DNA of 33,648 nt. Source: an uncultured Phycisphaerales bacterium. GTDB taxonomy: Bacteria > Planctomycetota > Phycisphaerae > WQYP01. The notes under the pieces are model-generated. The model had not been told where the DNA came from and made no database searches. It was given only the letters and a program-made list of their open reading frames with translations. Shown one piece after another: positions 1-9,962 of the stretch (within the stretch, counting starts at the first letter, position 1; every line of letters begins with the position of its first letter). The position numbers were made by a program, and so were the translations under genes. The DNA is taken from the NCBI GenBank assembly GCA_903868035.1, contig CAIPTQ010000177.1:1-33648 (forward strand). Direction: 5' to 3'.

Positions 1-108
1 ATTGCCCGAATGCGCTATGAAAACGTTGACCTCAAGGCACTGGGATTCCGCAGTGGCACGCGCGACGATGTATTGATGGAACTCGCCCGCGTGTATCGCC
101 TTGGCTGA
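1..108 (+). CDS. 3' end of an unidentified protein (partial, 35 residues)
   Basis: The first frame is open from base 1 and ends at a TGA at 106-108. The visible C-terminus is a charged, helical-looking stretch finishing in ARVYRLG. The start lies outside the window. I do not recognise the family, and 35 residues are too few to assign one. Its codon use is ordinary for the window and its stop is followed by a hairpin-rich spacer, which fits a true gene end. Confidence 0.5.
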   Translation: MARMRYENVDLKALGFRSGTRDDVLMELARVYRLG

Positions 109-135
109 GGTGTGCGCCTCATGATGATCAGGAAT

Positions 136-196
136 AGTGGTGCCGACGCCCTCGTCGGCCGTCGTTGGGGAGACAACGGTGCCGTATTGAGGCACC
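136..196. repeat. Intergenic inverted repeats sharing a 15-mer with 21953-21967
   Basis: The spacer holds two small inverted repeats: GCCGACG (142-148) with CGTCGGC (153-159), and GGTGCC (178-183) with GGCACC (191-196). The 15-mer AGTGGTGCCGACGCC at 136-150 recurs exactly at 21953-21967 at the head of another intergenic hairpin element. This suggests a dispersed extragenic repeat. The hairpins may also terminate the upstream gene, but no T-run follows them. Confidence 0.4.
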
Positions 197-199
197 TTA

Positions 200-254
200 C
201 TCACAGCGCCAGCACCATCTCCTGATACGTCGGCCAAAACCCCGCCTTCTCAAA
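200..254 (-). pseudogene. Duplicated 3' fragment of the adjacent GNAT gene
   Basis: These 55 bases match 356-410, the 3' end of the neighbouring acetyltransferase gene, with only two mismatches. Read on the minus strand they encode FEKAGFWPTYQEMVLAL and a stop, against FEKAGFRATYQEMVLAL in the intact gene. The fragment has no upstream coding part. It looks like the scar of a short tandem duplication with a 156-bp offset, or of recombination with a paralogue. Confidence 0.75.
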
Positions 255-258
255 CACT

Positions 259-299
259 ACCCTTATTACTACCCTTATTCAGGGGTATATACCCTTATT
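259..299. repeat. Three ACCCTTATT direct repeats and a 12-bp palindrome
   Basis: ACCCTTATT occurs at 259-267, 271-279 and 291-299. A perfect palindrome, GGGTATATACCC, lies at 283-294 and overlaps the third copy. The patch is AT-rich against a GC-rich background and sits between the duplicated GNAT fragment and the intact gene. It could be a regulator site, or junction debris from the duplication. Confidence 0.45.
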
Positions 300-356
300 C
301 CTCCACCCGCTCCCAGCGTGCGCCAGCACCGTGGCCGAATGAACGCAGCTTGTTCC

Positions 357-857
357 TCACAGCGCCAGCACCATCTCCTGATACGTCGCCCGAAACCCCG
401 CCTTCTCAAATGCCGCCCGCGCCTCCGGGTTCTGCCCGGCCACCATCAGCCGCAGTTGATTCAAACCCTGCCCCCGCGCCCACGCCGCGGCATCCGCCAG
501 CAACCGCCGGGCAATCCCCCGCCGCCGATACTCCGGGCGCACGGCCATGTCCTGGACGAGTGCATATTCCTTGAATGTATAGATCGGGATTTCCTCGATG
601 ATGGTGGCGAGGATCATGCCGACAATAGCCGTGCCCGCCCCCGCCCCGTCCCGCGCCACAACCCGCGCCACATGGATCAACATCCGCGGATCGTGCAGCC
701 GCTTCGTGAACCACCGCAGATACCCCTCCGGCAACCCTTCGCGCCGCTGCCAGCGCAAGGGCCAATACCGCTCGTGCTGCTCCTCCACCGCCATGCACAT
801 TTCCACCACCGCCGGCAGTTCATCCTCGGTGGCAGCCCCGTACTCAATGTCATCCAT
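357..857 (-). CDS. GNAT-family N-acetyltransferase
   Basis: This is a GCN5-related acetyltransferase that should move an acetyl group from acetyl-CoA to an unknown amine. The core shows the family pattern: a strand ending VQDMAVRPEYRRRGIARRLL carries the acetyl-CoA pyrophosphate loop (RRRGIA), and the C-terminal part has NPEARAAFEKAGF, where GNAT enzymes usually hold the conserved Asn and the hydrophobic AF.K.GF motif. The start is uncertain: the frame stays open to 932. I prefer the ATG at 857, which has GGATGG just upstream and begins right before the first strand; the ATG at 866 is equally possible. The gene follows the GH51 gene on the same strand with a 78-bp gap. A copy of its last 55 bases lies downstream. 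The substrate cannot be told. Confidence 0.85.
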   Translation of the reverse strand: MDDIEYGAATEDELPAVVEMCMAVEEQHERYWPLRWQRREGLPEGYLRWFTKRLHDPRMLIHVARVVARDGAGAGTAIVGMILATIIEEIPIYTFKEYALVQDMAVRPEYRRRGIARRLLADAAAWARGQGLNQLRLMVAGQNPEARAAFEKAGFRATYQEMVLAL

Positions 858-935
858 CGTGCCCATCCCCACAGTATACCCGCAATATTCAAAATTCTTC
901 GTGCGTTGGCCGCAGGGATACGCACCTGACACGGA

Positions 936-3467
936 CTACTTGGGCGTCCCCAGCCGCAGCACCGTCATGGAGCGGGGTTGGAAGGTGTATCTAAACTCCG
1001 AAGCGGCACCGAAGAATTTTTCCGTCACGGGCACAACCGTGGTGGGCTTGTCGAACGAATTTTCGTCCGTCAGGTTGCCGGTGAGGGTAGTCACCGTCCC
1101 TTGCGCATCCACGCGTCCCGCGCCTTGCAGCTTGATCGTGGCGTCGCCGGGTGCGTTGCCGGGGTTGACGACTTTGAGGATGGTTTCGCCGTTTTTTTCG
1201 TCGCGGGTGGCGGAGGTGAAGAGCGCGGGGACGCGGTGGTGGAGGACTTCGGCGGACTGGATGAGTTTGCCGTCGAGGTAGCAGTCCATCTTGGCGCCGG
1301 TGACGACGATTTTGATGTCATACCACTGGTTGTCCACGAGCTTGCCGGGGACGCGTTCGAGGAGTTGGTCCTGCTCGGCATAGTGAGTGAGGATGCCGTG
1401 CTGGGTGTTGCCCCAGCCGCCGAGTTGCCATTGGGCGCGGGCACCCGCGCCGTCGTCGAGGACGGTGATGGCCAGGGAGCCTTCGCCGGCGAGTTTGCGG
1501 GCCTTGAGGGTGAGGGTGTAATTGCGCCATTGTGCGCTTCCATTGAAGCTATTCACGGCGGCCTTGGGATCGCTTTGCTGATACACGCCGTCACCCTTGG
1601 GATTCCAGGTCTCGCCGCCGGTCCAGTCGGGGTTGGAGCTGAAGCTGGAATTGGGGGCCAAGTTCAACCCGACGTATGGCACGCCGGCGGCGCTGATCAT
1701 TTCCACGCGCATGTCCTTGAACTCCGCCGACGCCTTGATCGTCCCCACGCCGACGCGGCCGGTGGGGTAGAGATCCTGGATCGGGGCATTATTCGTCACC
1801 GGCAGAATCACGTCGCCGCGATTGGTCGTGAACAACTGCTGGACATAATAGTTGGGCGTGGCGAGGGTGACGAGGGAGTTGGTCCACATCAGGTCCGGTG
1901 TCCACTGCCAGGCGTCGATGTTGGAAAACAGCGGCGCGTAGGAGGCCATCCGGACGACCTGGGCGTTGCGCTCCAGGCCGGTCATGCAGGCGGCTTCGGC
2001 CAGGGCGCACTCAAGATTGTTCTTGTTCTTGGGGCTGCAGATGGCGACGCTTTGGGCGGCGTATTCGCCGAAAAACACCTTGGGGCCGTTGCGGTCATAC
2101 GTGTCGTAGCGGTTGGCGTTGGCCAAAAACCAGATCGGGTTGGCGTAGCAATGCTCATCGACAATGTCGGCGTTGAGCTTGCGCAACTCGGGCCAGAGAT
2201 ACTGGAAACGCTCATCCTCCGGCGAGGGGCCGGCGGCACTGACCAGCTTGATGTCGGGATATTTGGCCTTGATTTCCCTGGTGAAGACGGCGAGGCGCTC
2301 GATGTATTGGGAGCCCCATTGTTCATTGCCGATGCCGATCATTTTGAGGTTGAACGGCGCGGGGTGTCCCATGTCGGCGCGTTTTTTGCCCCATATGGAG
2401 GTGACGGGGCCGTTGGCGAATTCGATGAGGTCCAGGGCGTCCTGCACATAGGGTCCAAGTTCGGGCAGGGGGCACAGTTCGTTGGAGTTGAACTCGCAGG
2501 CCATGCCGCAGTTGACCAGCGGCAGGGGCTCGGCGCCGATGTCCTCGGCAAGCTGGAAGTATTCAAAGAAGCCCAGGCCGAAGGACTGGTAATAGTCGGG
2601 GGTGGGGCGGTGCTTGAATTCGGTGTTCCAACGATTGATGAGGATCTGGCGGTCTTCGACGGGGCCGATGGTGTTTTTCCACTGATAGCGCAGGGGCAGC
2701 GTGGGGCCTTCGACGATGCAGCCGCCGGGGAAGCGGAGGAAGCCGGGCTTGAGGTCGGCGAGCATCTGGACCATGTCGGCGCGGAGGCCGCCGGGACGGT
2801 TCTTCCAGGTTTTCTGCGGGAAGAGCGAGACGTAATCGAGATCGACCGTGCCGGTGCCTTCGACGATGATATTCAGGTGCCCCTTGGCGTCGGTGGCGTT
2901 GGGTTTGAGGGTGGTGGAGATTTTTCGCCAGGTGTCGGTGTAATGGCCGAGGGGTTTGGTGGCCAGGAGGGTGCCATCGCCGGCGACGAGTTCGACGGTG
3001 ATTCTGGGGTTGCCGTCAACGAGTCGGATTTGGGCGGAGAAGTCGTAGAGGTCGCCGCCGACGAAGCCCATGCCGCGGAAACCTTCATTGAGGATGCCGG
3101 TGAAAACCTCGGCCTTGGAACTGATGCGGACATAGTGGGGGCTGGAGGGGCGATAGGGGTTGTCGGTGCGAACGGAGACATCGCCCGGGGAGACATTGTT
3201 GGTGAGCTTGACCCAGCCCATGAGGGGGTCGGGGAATTCAAAGCCGCGGTTCTTGACGAGCTCGGCATACAGGCCGCCGTCGGCGCCGAAGTTGATGTCC
3301 TCGAAGAACGCGCCCCACATGGCGGGGTTGATCCGGGCGCCGGGTTTGTCGACGTTGACCGTGATTGTCACCGGGATGGGGGCGGGGTTGTCGGATGTCG
3401 CCAGGCTCGAACAGCCCAGCAGCGCCAGCGGCAGGAGACATCCAAGGGCCAGCAGGTTCCATTCCAT
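936..3467 (-). CDS. GH51 alpha-L-arabinofuranosidase, lipoprotein
   Basis: This enzyme should release terminal alpha-L-arabinofuranose from plant polysaccharides such as arabinan or arabinoxylan. The 843-residue protein starts with a lipoprotein signal (lipobox LLGC, Cys19), so it is probably membrane-anchored outside the cytoplasm. A CBM4-like beta-sandwich region (about 85-225) interrupts the barrel N-terminus, as in many GH51 enzymes. The barrel then carries FLRFPGGC, the acid/base motif GIGNEQWG (about residue 381) and the nucleophile motif FFGEYA (about 466). A concanavalin-like insert (about 640-740) precedes the C-terminal beta domain. The start at 3467 is chosen because GGAG lies 7 bases upstream and the signal peptide begins there; the frame is open to 3764, but that extension is not protein-like. 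It stands apart from the CapA gene upstream (131 bp gap). Confidence 0.92.
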   Translation of the reverse strand: MEWNLLALGCLLPLALLGCSSLATSDNPAPIPVTITVNVDKPGARINPAMWGAFFEDINFGADGGLYAELVKNRGFEFPDPLMGWVKLTNNVSPGDVSVRTDNPYRPSSPHYVRISSKAEVFTGILNEGFRGMGFVGGDLYDFSAQIRLVDGNPRITVELVAGDGTLLATKPLGHYTDTWRKISTTLKPNATDAKGHLNIIVEGTGTVDLDYVSLFPQKTWKNRPGGLRADMVQMLADLKPGFLRFPGGCIVEGPTLPLRYQWKNTIGPVEDRQILINRWNTEFKHRPTPDYYQSFGLGFFEYFQLAEDIGAEPLPLVNCGMACEFNSNELCPLPELGPYVQDALDLIEFANGPVTSIWGKKRADMGHPAPFNLKMIGIGNEQWGSQYIERLAVFTREIKAKYPDIKLVSAAGPSPEDERFQYLWPELRKLNADIVDEHCYANPIWFLANANRYDTYDRNGPKVFFGEYAAQSVAICSPKNKNNLECALAEAACMTGLERNAQVVRMASYAPLFSNIDAWQWTPDLMWTNSLVTLATPNYYVQQLFTTNRGDVILPVTNNAPIQDLYPTGRVGVGTIKASAEFKDMRVEMISAAGVPYVGLNLAPNSSFSSNPDWTGGETWNPKGDGVYQQSDPKAAVNSFNGSAQWRNYTLTLKARKLAGEGSLAITVLDDGAGARAQWQLGGWGNTQHGILTHYAEQDQLLERVPGKLVDNQWYDIKIVVTGAKMDCYLDGKLIQSAEVLHHRVPALFTSATRDEKNGETILKVVNPGNAPGDATIKLQGAGRVDAQGTVTTLTGNLTDENSFDKPTTVVPVTEKFFGAASEFRYTFQPRSMTVLRLGTPK

Positions 3468-3598
3468 GTGAGACTCCAAATACCCAAAGGAATGCGGCAT
3501 TGAACTTAAGGCCGCAGGTTGATGCGTCACGCTGGGGAAAAGATAACACACCCGAGATGCAAGGCAAGTGAAATGGCGTGCTTGGAAAATGGGGTGGG

Positions 3599-4675
3599 TT
3601 ACAGCGCGATGCCCGCGCAGGGGCGGCCGGGGGTGGGGATCAGGGCCTTGGATTGCAGATTCGCCAAGACGTGTGCCGCGCCGGCTCCAACCAGAACCTT
3701 GGTTTGGTATTGGATGCGGGGGTCGCGGTTCTTGACGTAGAGGGGGTAGGCGTCGAGTTCGCATTTTTGCGGGGAGAGGCGCAGGGCCACCGCCAGGCCT
3801 TCGGCACGGCTGTTGCCCGAGCCCATCAGGCAGTTGCCGAGGCTGTAGAAGATGGGGCGGCCGTGGTGGATTTCCAGGGGTTGCAGGACATGAGGGTGGT
3901 GGCCGATGACCAGGTCCGCGCCGGCGTCGATGGCCAGGCGGGCTTTCATTTGGGCTTTTTCGGAGGGCTGGCGGGAGTAGGTGTCGCCCCAGTGGAAATT
4001 GGCAACGAGGTAATCGACCTTGGGGCGCAGGTCGCGGATGGCGGCTTCCATGAGCGTGGGATCACTGAGGGCGCAACCGGGCTGCGTGGCGGTGGCGGCG
4101 CAGCGCGTGTTCCAGTACCAGCCGAGCAGGCCGATGCGATGGGGACCAGAGTGAAGGATCAGCGGCAGGCGGGCGTGGGCTTCGTTTTGGCCGGCGCCGA
4201 AGGCGCCAATGCCGGCGCGAGCCAGGGTGGCGAGGGTCTGCCGGACGCCCTCGCGCCCGCAGTCCACAAGATGGTTGTTGGCGAGATTGACGGCGGAAAG
4301 GCCGGCGCGGGTCAGCACTTCCACCAGCCGGGGCGGCACGCGGTAGCTGTAGCGTTCGGTGGGGTCGCGGGGCGCGGTGGCGAAGGGCGCTTCGAGATTG
4401 GCGACGACCAGGGCGCTTTTGCGCAATAGCGGGAGCATGGCGGCGAAGGGATAGTCGAGGCCGGACTCGTCGATGCGCCGGGCGAGTTTTTCACCGAGCA
4501 TGAGGTCGCCAAGGAGGAGCAGATCGTAGCGGCGCTCGGGTTCCAGGAGTGTCCGCAACTGTTCCGCCGACAGGAAGTCATTGGAGGCGGGGATGTCCTC
4601 CGGCGGAATATGCCGGAGCATCGCGGCATAGGGATTGGCCGCGTCCGCGTTCGGTGGGGGTGTCGGTTCGGCCAT
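3599..4675 (-). CDS. CapA-family (PGA_cap) metallophosphatase-like protein
   Basis: The 358-residue protein belongs to the CapA/PGA_cap family, calcineurin-like metallo-enzymes first known from poly-gamma-glutamate capsule synthesis but spread through many envelope and other pathways. Visible motifs in order are LLLGDLMLG, NLEAP, NLANNHLVDCG, NFHWGDTY, GHHPHVLQ and YSLGNC, which supply the expected metal and active-site residues. No signal peptide or membrane segment is seen, whereas classical CapA is anchored, so it is probably cytosolic. Its ATG at 4675 overlaps the TGA of the upstream lipoprotein gene by one base (TGATG), so the two are probably translationally coupled; a GTG at 4678 is an alternative start. 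Substrate unknown. Confidence 0.88.
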   Translation of the reverse strand: MAEPTPPPNADAANPYAAMLRHIPPEDIPASNDFLSAEQLRTLLEPERRYDLLLLGDLMLGEKLARRIDESGLDYPFAAMLPLLRKSALVVANLEAPFATAPRDPTERYSYRVPPRLVEVLTRAGLSAVNLANNHLVDCGREGVRQTLATLARAGIGAFGAGQNEAHARLPLILHSGPHRIGLLGWYWNTRCAATATQPGCALSDPTLMEAAIRDLRPKVDYLVANFHWGDTYSRQPSEKAQMKARLAIDAGADLVIGHHPHVLQPLEIHHGRPIFYSLGNCLMGSGNSRAEGLAVALRLSPQKCELDAYPLYVKNRDPRIQYQTKVLVGAGAAHVLANLQSKALIPTPGRPCAGIAL

Positions 4676-5487
4676 CACTTCAGGTATGCCTTTTCGATCT
4701 TGTCGAGCGTGTCAAGTAACGGCTTGGTCAGCTTGGCGAAATCAGCGGCGGTGGCGGCGGTTTTCAGCTTGGCGGTCTCGTCGGTGAACTCCTTGACCAG
4801 GGCGTCGCCGCCCTTGGTCGCGACGTCCTTGCTGACGACGGCCCATTCGGTGTCGATCCGGGCGGGCAGGGCCTTGAGCTTGGTCAAATCCACCGGATCG
4901 GCTGACCAAACCTGCATTTCCCTCGCCAGGTACTCCATCTGCCAGACCGACTGGGGCACTTTGTTGATAAAGGTGTCGGCCAGCACGCCGGCAACGCGGA
5001 TCATGCGGTTGGCGTTCATGATGGCGGGTTGGCGAAGTTTACTGACGATGGCGGCATCGAACGCGGTGAGATCGGATGTGATCTGTCGCAAGCGCGTCTG
5101 CTGTTCGGTGGTGGGTTTGGGGAGATCGGCCTGGACCTTTTTGAGCGCGGCCTTGAAGGCCGCGGACTGCTGGGCGACGGCGGTCCAGTCGCCGGCATTG
5201 GCGGCGTCGAAGAGCTTCTGGGCGGCAAGGACAAGTTCAGGCACGGAGGCGGGAGCGGCGACCTTGGGCGCGGCGGGCGCGGTGGACGTGGCGGCCCGGG
5301 TGGTGGTTCGGGTAGTGGCCGTTCTGGTGGCGGGCCTTGACGAGGTTGTCCGTGCCCGGGTGGCCGGCTTGGACGAGGTGGCGGGCACCGCCTCCTGGGC
5401 GCAGGACGCAACAACAAGCCAGAATCCGAGGATCAGGCAGGCACCGGCCGTCAACACGGTGAAACGATGGAAGATGCGTTTAGACAT
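4675..5487 (-). CDS. Putative lipoprotein with Thr/Arg/Pro-rich linker and helical domain
   Basis: I do not recognise a named family. The 270-residue product starts with a basic N-terminus, a hydrophobic stretch and VASC, a plausible lipobox (Cys near residue 27). A low-complexity linker rich in Thr, Ser, Arg, Ala and Pro follows (about 30-75). The rest is an Ala/Lys/Leu-rich, predicted all-helical domain ending in LDKIEKAYLK. The start at 5487 is supported by AAGGAG five bases upstream; the frame extends to 5676 only by running into the ABC transporter gene. It is coupled by a one-base overlap to the CapA-type gene, so the two may share a cell-envelope task. PATR-type linkers of this sort are common in planctomycete exported proteins, which is a weak taxonomic hint. 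Confidence 0.75.
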   Translation of the reverse strand: MSKRIFHRFTVLTAGACLILGFWLVVASCAQEAVPATSSKPATRARTTSSRPATRTATTRTTTRAATSTAPAAPKVAAPASVPELVLAAQKLFDAANAGDWTAVAQQSAAFKAALKKVQADLPKPTTEQQTRLRQITSDLTAFDAAIVSKLRQPAIMNANRMIRVAGVLADTFINKVPQSVWQMEYLAREMQVWSADPVDLTKLKALPARIDTEWAVVSKDVATKGGDALVKEFTDETAKLKTAATAADFAKLTKPLLDTLDKIEKAYLK

Positions 5488-5569
5488 AATCACTCCTTGG
5501 TCAATTGGGTCAATTGGCACAGGCATGATGCCCGCGGAACATGATGGTTCGATGATGCCCGTTGGTTTT

Positions 5570-7494
<1,925 letters not shown>

Positions 7495-7498
<4 letters not shown>

Positions 7499-8736
7499 TC
7501 GGGCACCTCCGAGGGCCGCCGCGTGGTGATCCCGCGGGCGTTGAAGACATCCAGCAGCGTCTGCTGCCAGAGACCACCAGTAATGATCTGGTCCGCCTCC
7601 AACAACTTCCGCAGCCCGGTGCGGAAACGCGATCGCACCCGGCAGGTTGTCGGCCGATCTTCCTTATGGATGCGGCCGATCAAAAGCAGCGCCTGCAATA
7701 CAATCTTATCCGCCAGCCGCGCCCCGTCCGCCCCATCCGCCCCCGGCGCGGCAACCCGCAGGCGCGTGCGGAAATCCCAAAGGCTGGCCGCCCAGATGGT
7801 CCCGTTGATGTGGGGATCGGCATCGTCGGAATGGTCGTAGTCGGCCATGGTCACGCTGGAGGTCAGGCTCCGCCGATGCACGCTGGCCTCATCATGCCGG
7901 CGATGCCACGCCCAGATGTGCGGCGTATCCAGCAGGGCCGCCGCCCAGTAATCGCAGGTGCCCTCGTCCATGGAGACCTTGCGGTTGCTCTGCTCGGCGG
8001 GCGGGCGCAGGTTGTTGGCGCGGAAGTCGGCGGTGTGGCGGTGGAGGTGGTGGCCGTATTCATGGTAGATGGTGCCGGCGTTGTGGCCGGCATTGTGGCG
8101 GTAGGATTTGCCGACGCGGCGCGCCAGGGCGCCAGTCGTAAGGCGGCGCCGGCCGGAGCCCAGGTGAATTTCGCCCGTGGTGACAAGGGGTTCATGTTCC
8201 ATCACGTCGTGATCCGTCCCGGGCAGGCGATAATGCCCCCCCTGCATGGGCCGCCAGCCACACGGGCGTTGCACGCCATCGACCACCCCCCCACCGGCCG
8301 CGTTCCAACATGCATTGTGGGCGCTGACCACCGCCACCACCGGCGGCAGCGGCCCGGCGCCCAGTTCGCCCAGCAGCCCATGAAGGTAATGGGCCATGCG
8401 ATCGAGATGATAATACGTGTGTACTTCCGCAAAGTGTGTGGCCTCGACATAGCTGCGCACCCGCGCTTCGGGGATGTCCGGACGATCCATCCGCGCCCCG
8501 CCGCGCCCCGGCGCAAACAGGTAATCGCCGTTGGCATCGGGCTGTGCCGGAGGAATCCGCCGGCATCCCGCCGCGCCCCGGCCAGCGGGCGCCGCCCCGC
8601 CGCAGCGCACCTCCACGTAAGGCCCCTTGAGCCGCCCGGGCGTTTCCAGCCGAGGCAACTCCACCACCTCCAGCGCAACCCCCACCCCGGCCGGCGCGGC
8701 CGGATCGACTGTCGAACAATAGACACGTCCCCGCAT
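7495..8736 (-). CDS. Cytosolic gluzincin metallopeptidase, M36/M4-like
   Basis: This appears to be a zinc peptidase of clan MA. In the 413-residue product the zinc-binding helix is HEYGHHLH (His225, Glu226, His229), and DEGTCDYWAAAL supplies the third ligand Glu258 and an Asp262 as in ExxxD gluzincins. Upstream, HTYYHLDRMAHYL resembles the segment that precedes the active site in fungalysin-like (M36) enzymes, and HINGTIWAASLWDFR resembles the downstream G.IWA..LWD motif of that family. Unlike fungalysins it has no signal peptide or propeptide, so it probably acts in the cytoplasm. The start at 8736 overlaps the TGA of the NTPase gene by one base and has AAGGAGG about ten bases upstream; the frame runs further but in the shadow of the NTPase. 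The 3' end overlaps the ABC exporter start. A role in processing the exporter's cargo is inference from position only. Confidence 0.8.
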
Positions 8737-9869
8737 CAGGCCACTACCTCCTTGCACTCTTCCGCCGCCGTCAACGACTCGTTCAACGCCCCCATCATAA
8801 GCGCATCGGCCGTCATACAGCGCATCCCCGTGGCGGCCTCCGCCTCGCGCATGGCCAGCGGGCTGCACGTGAACAATCCGGAAACGGCCACCGGCTCGAT
8901 CCCCGCGCGCCGCAACACCGGCAGCGCCCCGACCACGCCCAGCGGATCGCTGGCCGCCAGCACCCACGCGTCTACGGCCGTGACAAACGACCGGTGCCCC
9001 AGCAGCGCCGCGGTTTCCCGTTGCAGCACCCCGTCGGCAATTTCCACCACGATATGCTGCACGCCCCGCGCCGCCGCATGGCACCGCAGGGCGTCAAACA
9101 GCGTCGTCAAATCCTTGATGCTGCACAGATAGGTCGAGGCATGTCCGCCGTCAACAAAATCATACACCGGCGCCGCCCCCGCATCGCGCATCTTCCAGGT
9201 GTCCTGGCAGCAGGCCGTCCCCGTAAGCTTGATCGCCGCCACCGACCGGCCCCCCGTGACCAGGCCGCGGATCATGCTGATGACCGTGTGCGTCTTGCCC
9301 GAATCCATGCTCGTGCCGACGACCACCGTCACCTGCGGCTTGTGGGCAGTGGCCACGGGCGTCAGCGCAAAGTCGCTCATATAGAGCGGCTGGCCCTCGG
9401 CGTCGGCCAGCGCGCCCAGGAGGCGCAGCCTGGTGGGTTCCTTCATGCTGCTGTGGGCGCTGACCACCAGTCCGCACAAGCCGCCCATGGAGAGCATTTC
9501 GCAGGTGTCGCCCTCCGCGCGGGCGTAGCCTTCAAACTGGTTGGTCGCATAACGGTTGCCGAATACGGCGGTCATCCGGTCGCCCACATGCAGCGTGCGC
9601 GCCCGGCCGTTGGGCAGTTCGAGGCGGGCGTTCTTGCCGATCTTCTCCACCTGGGCGACCACGATTTGGCCCGCCGTCGGCGGCACTTTGCGCGCGGCCA
9701 GCGTCCGTATCCGCGACTCGGGTACGCGCCGCAATGCCGACGTAACCCAGACGTCCAGCTCCGACGAATCACGGGCGTCCGCGAGGCGTACGGTATGCAA
9801 GCCGGAATTCAATCCGGTCAGTTCCGCCGCGTGGTGGGTTTTCGTGACCAGATCCAAATCATGGGACAT
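8736..9869 (-). CDS. P-loop NTPase, DUF1611/MobB-like
   Basis: The 377-residue protein has a beta-rich N-terminal part (about 1-165) and a C-terminal P-loop domain. The Walker A motif is GTSMDSGKT (about residues 185-193), followed by a helix HTVISMIRGLVTGG, a strand VAAIKLTGTA and a strand HIVVEIADGVLQRET resembling Walker B. This order recalls the DUF1611 and MobB group of SIMIBI NTPases, but the family assignment is tentative. AAGGAG seven bases upstream fixes the ATG at 9869. It is the first gene of a coupled set with the metallopeptidase and the ABC exporter, and lies 93 bp after the histidine kinase gene on the same strand. No signal or membrane segment is present, so it is cytosolic. 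The reaction is unknown. Confidence 0.72.
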   Translation of the reverse strand: MSHDLDLVTKTHHAAELTGLNSGLHTVRLADARDSSELDVWVTSALRRVPESRIRTLAARKVPPTAGQIVVAQVEKIGKNARLELPNGRARTLHVGDRMTAVFGNRYATNQFEGYARAEGDTCEMLSMGGLCGLVVSAHSSMKEPTRLRLLGALADAEGQPLYMSDFALTPVATAHKPQVTVVVGTSMDSGKTHTVISMIRGLVTGGRSVAAIKLTGTACCQDTWKMRDAGAAPVYDFVDGGHASTYLCSIKDLTTLFDALRCHAAARGVQHIVVEIADGVLQRETAALLGHRSFVTAVDAWVLAASDPLGVVGALPVLRRAGIEPVAVSGLFTCSPLAMREAEAATGMRCMTADALMMGALNESLTAAEECKEVVA

Positions 9870-9936
9870 ATGTAATCTCCTTATGTTCTGTCACGAGCTT
9901 ACAGTCCTTTTATGATTACCCGATGACGCCGCCCGG

Positions 9937-9960
9937 AAAATTCCGCATGCCCTGAATTTT
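9937..9960. terminator. AT-rich inverted repeat after the histidine kinase gene
   Basis: AAAATTC (9937-9943) pairs with GAATTTT (9954-9960) around a ten-base loop, directly after the kinase stop at 9963. On the minus strand the A-run precedes the stem and no U-run follows, so it is at best a weak terminator or processing site for the kinase transcript. Read-through into the NTPase gene is possible. Confidence 0.3.
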
Positions 9961-9962
9961 TT

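Noticed and set aside
978..3503. Open frame of 841 codons on the + strand
   Set aside because: It lies wholly opposite the GH51 gene, has Gly/Asp/Val-rich composition typical of antisense frames in GC-rich genes, and shows no recognisable domain or ribosome site.
8737..9084. Upstream extension of the metallopeptidase frame
   Set aside because: Gly/Arg-rich shadow of the NTPase gene; the ATG at 8736 overlapping the NTPase stop is the better start.
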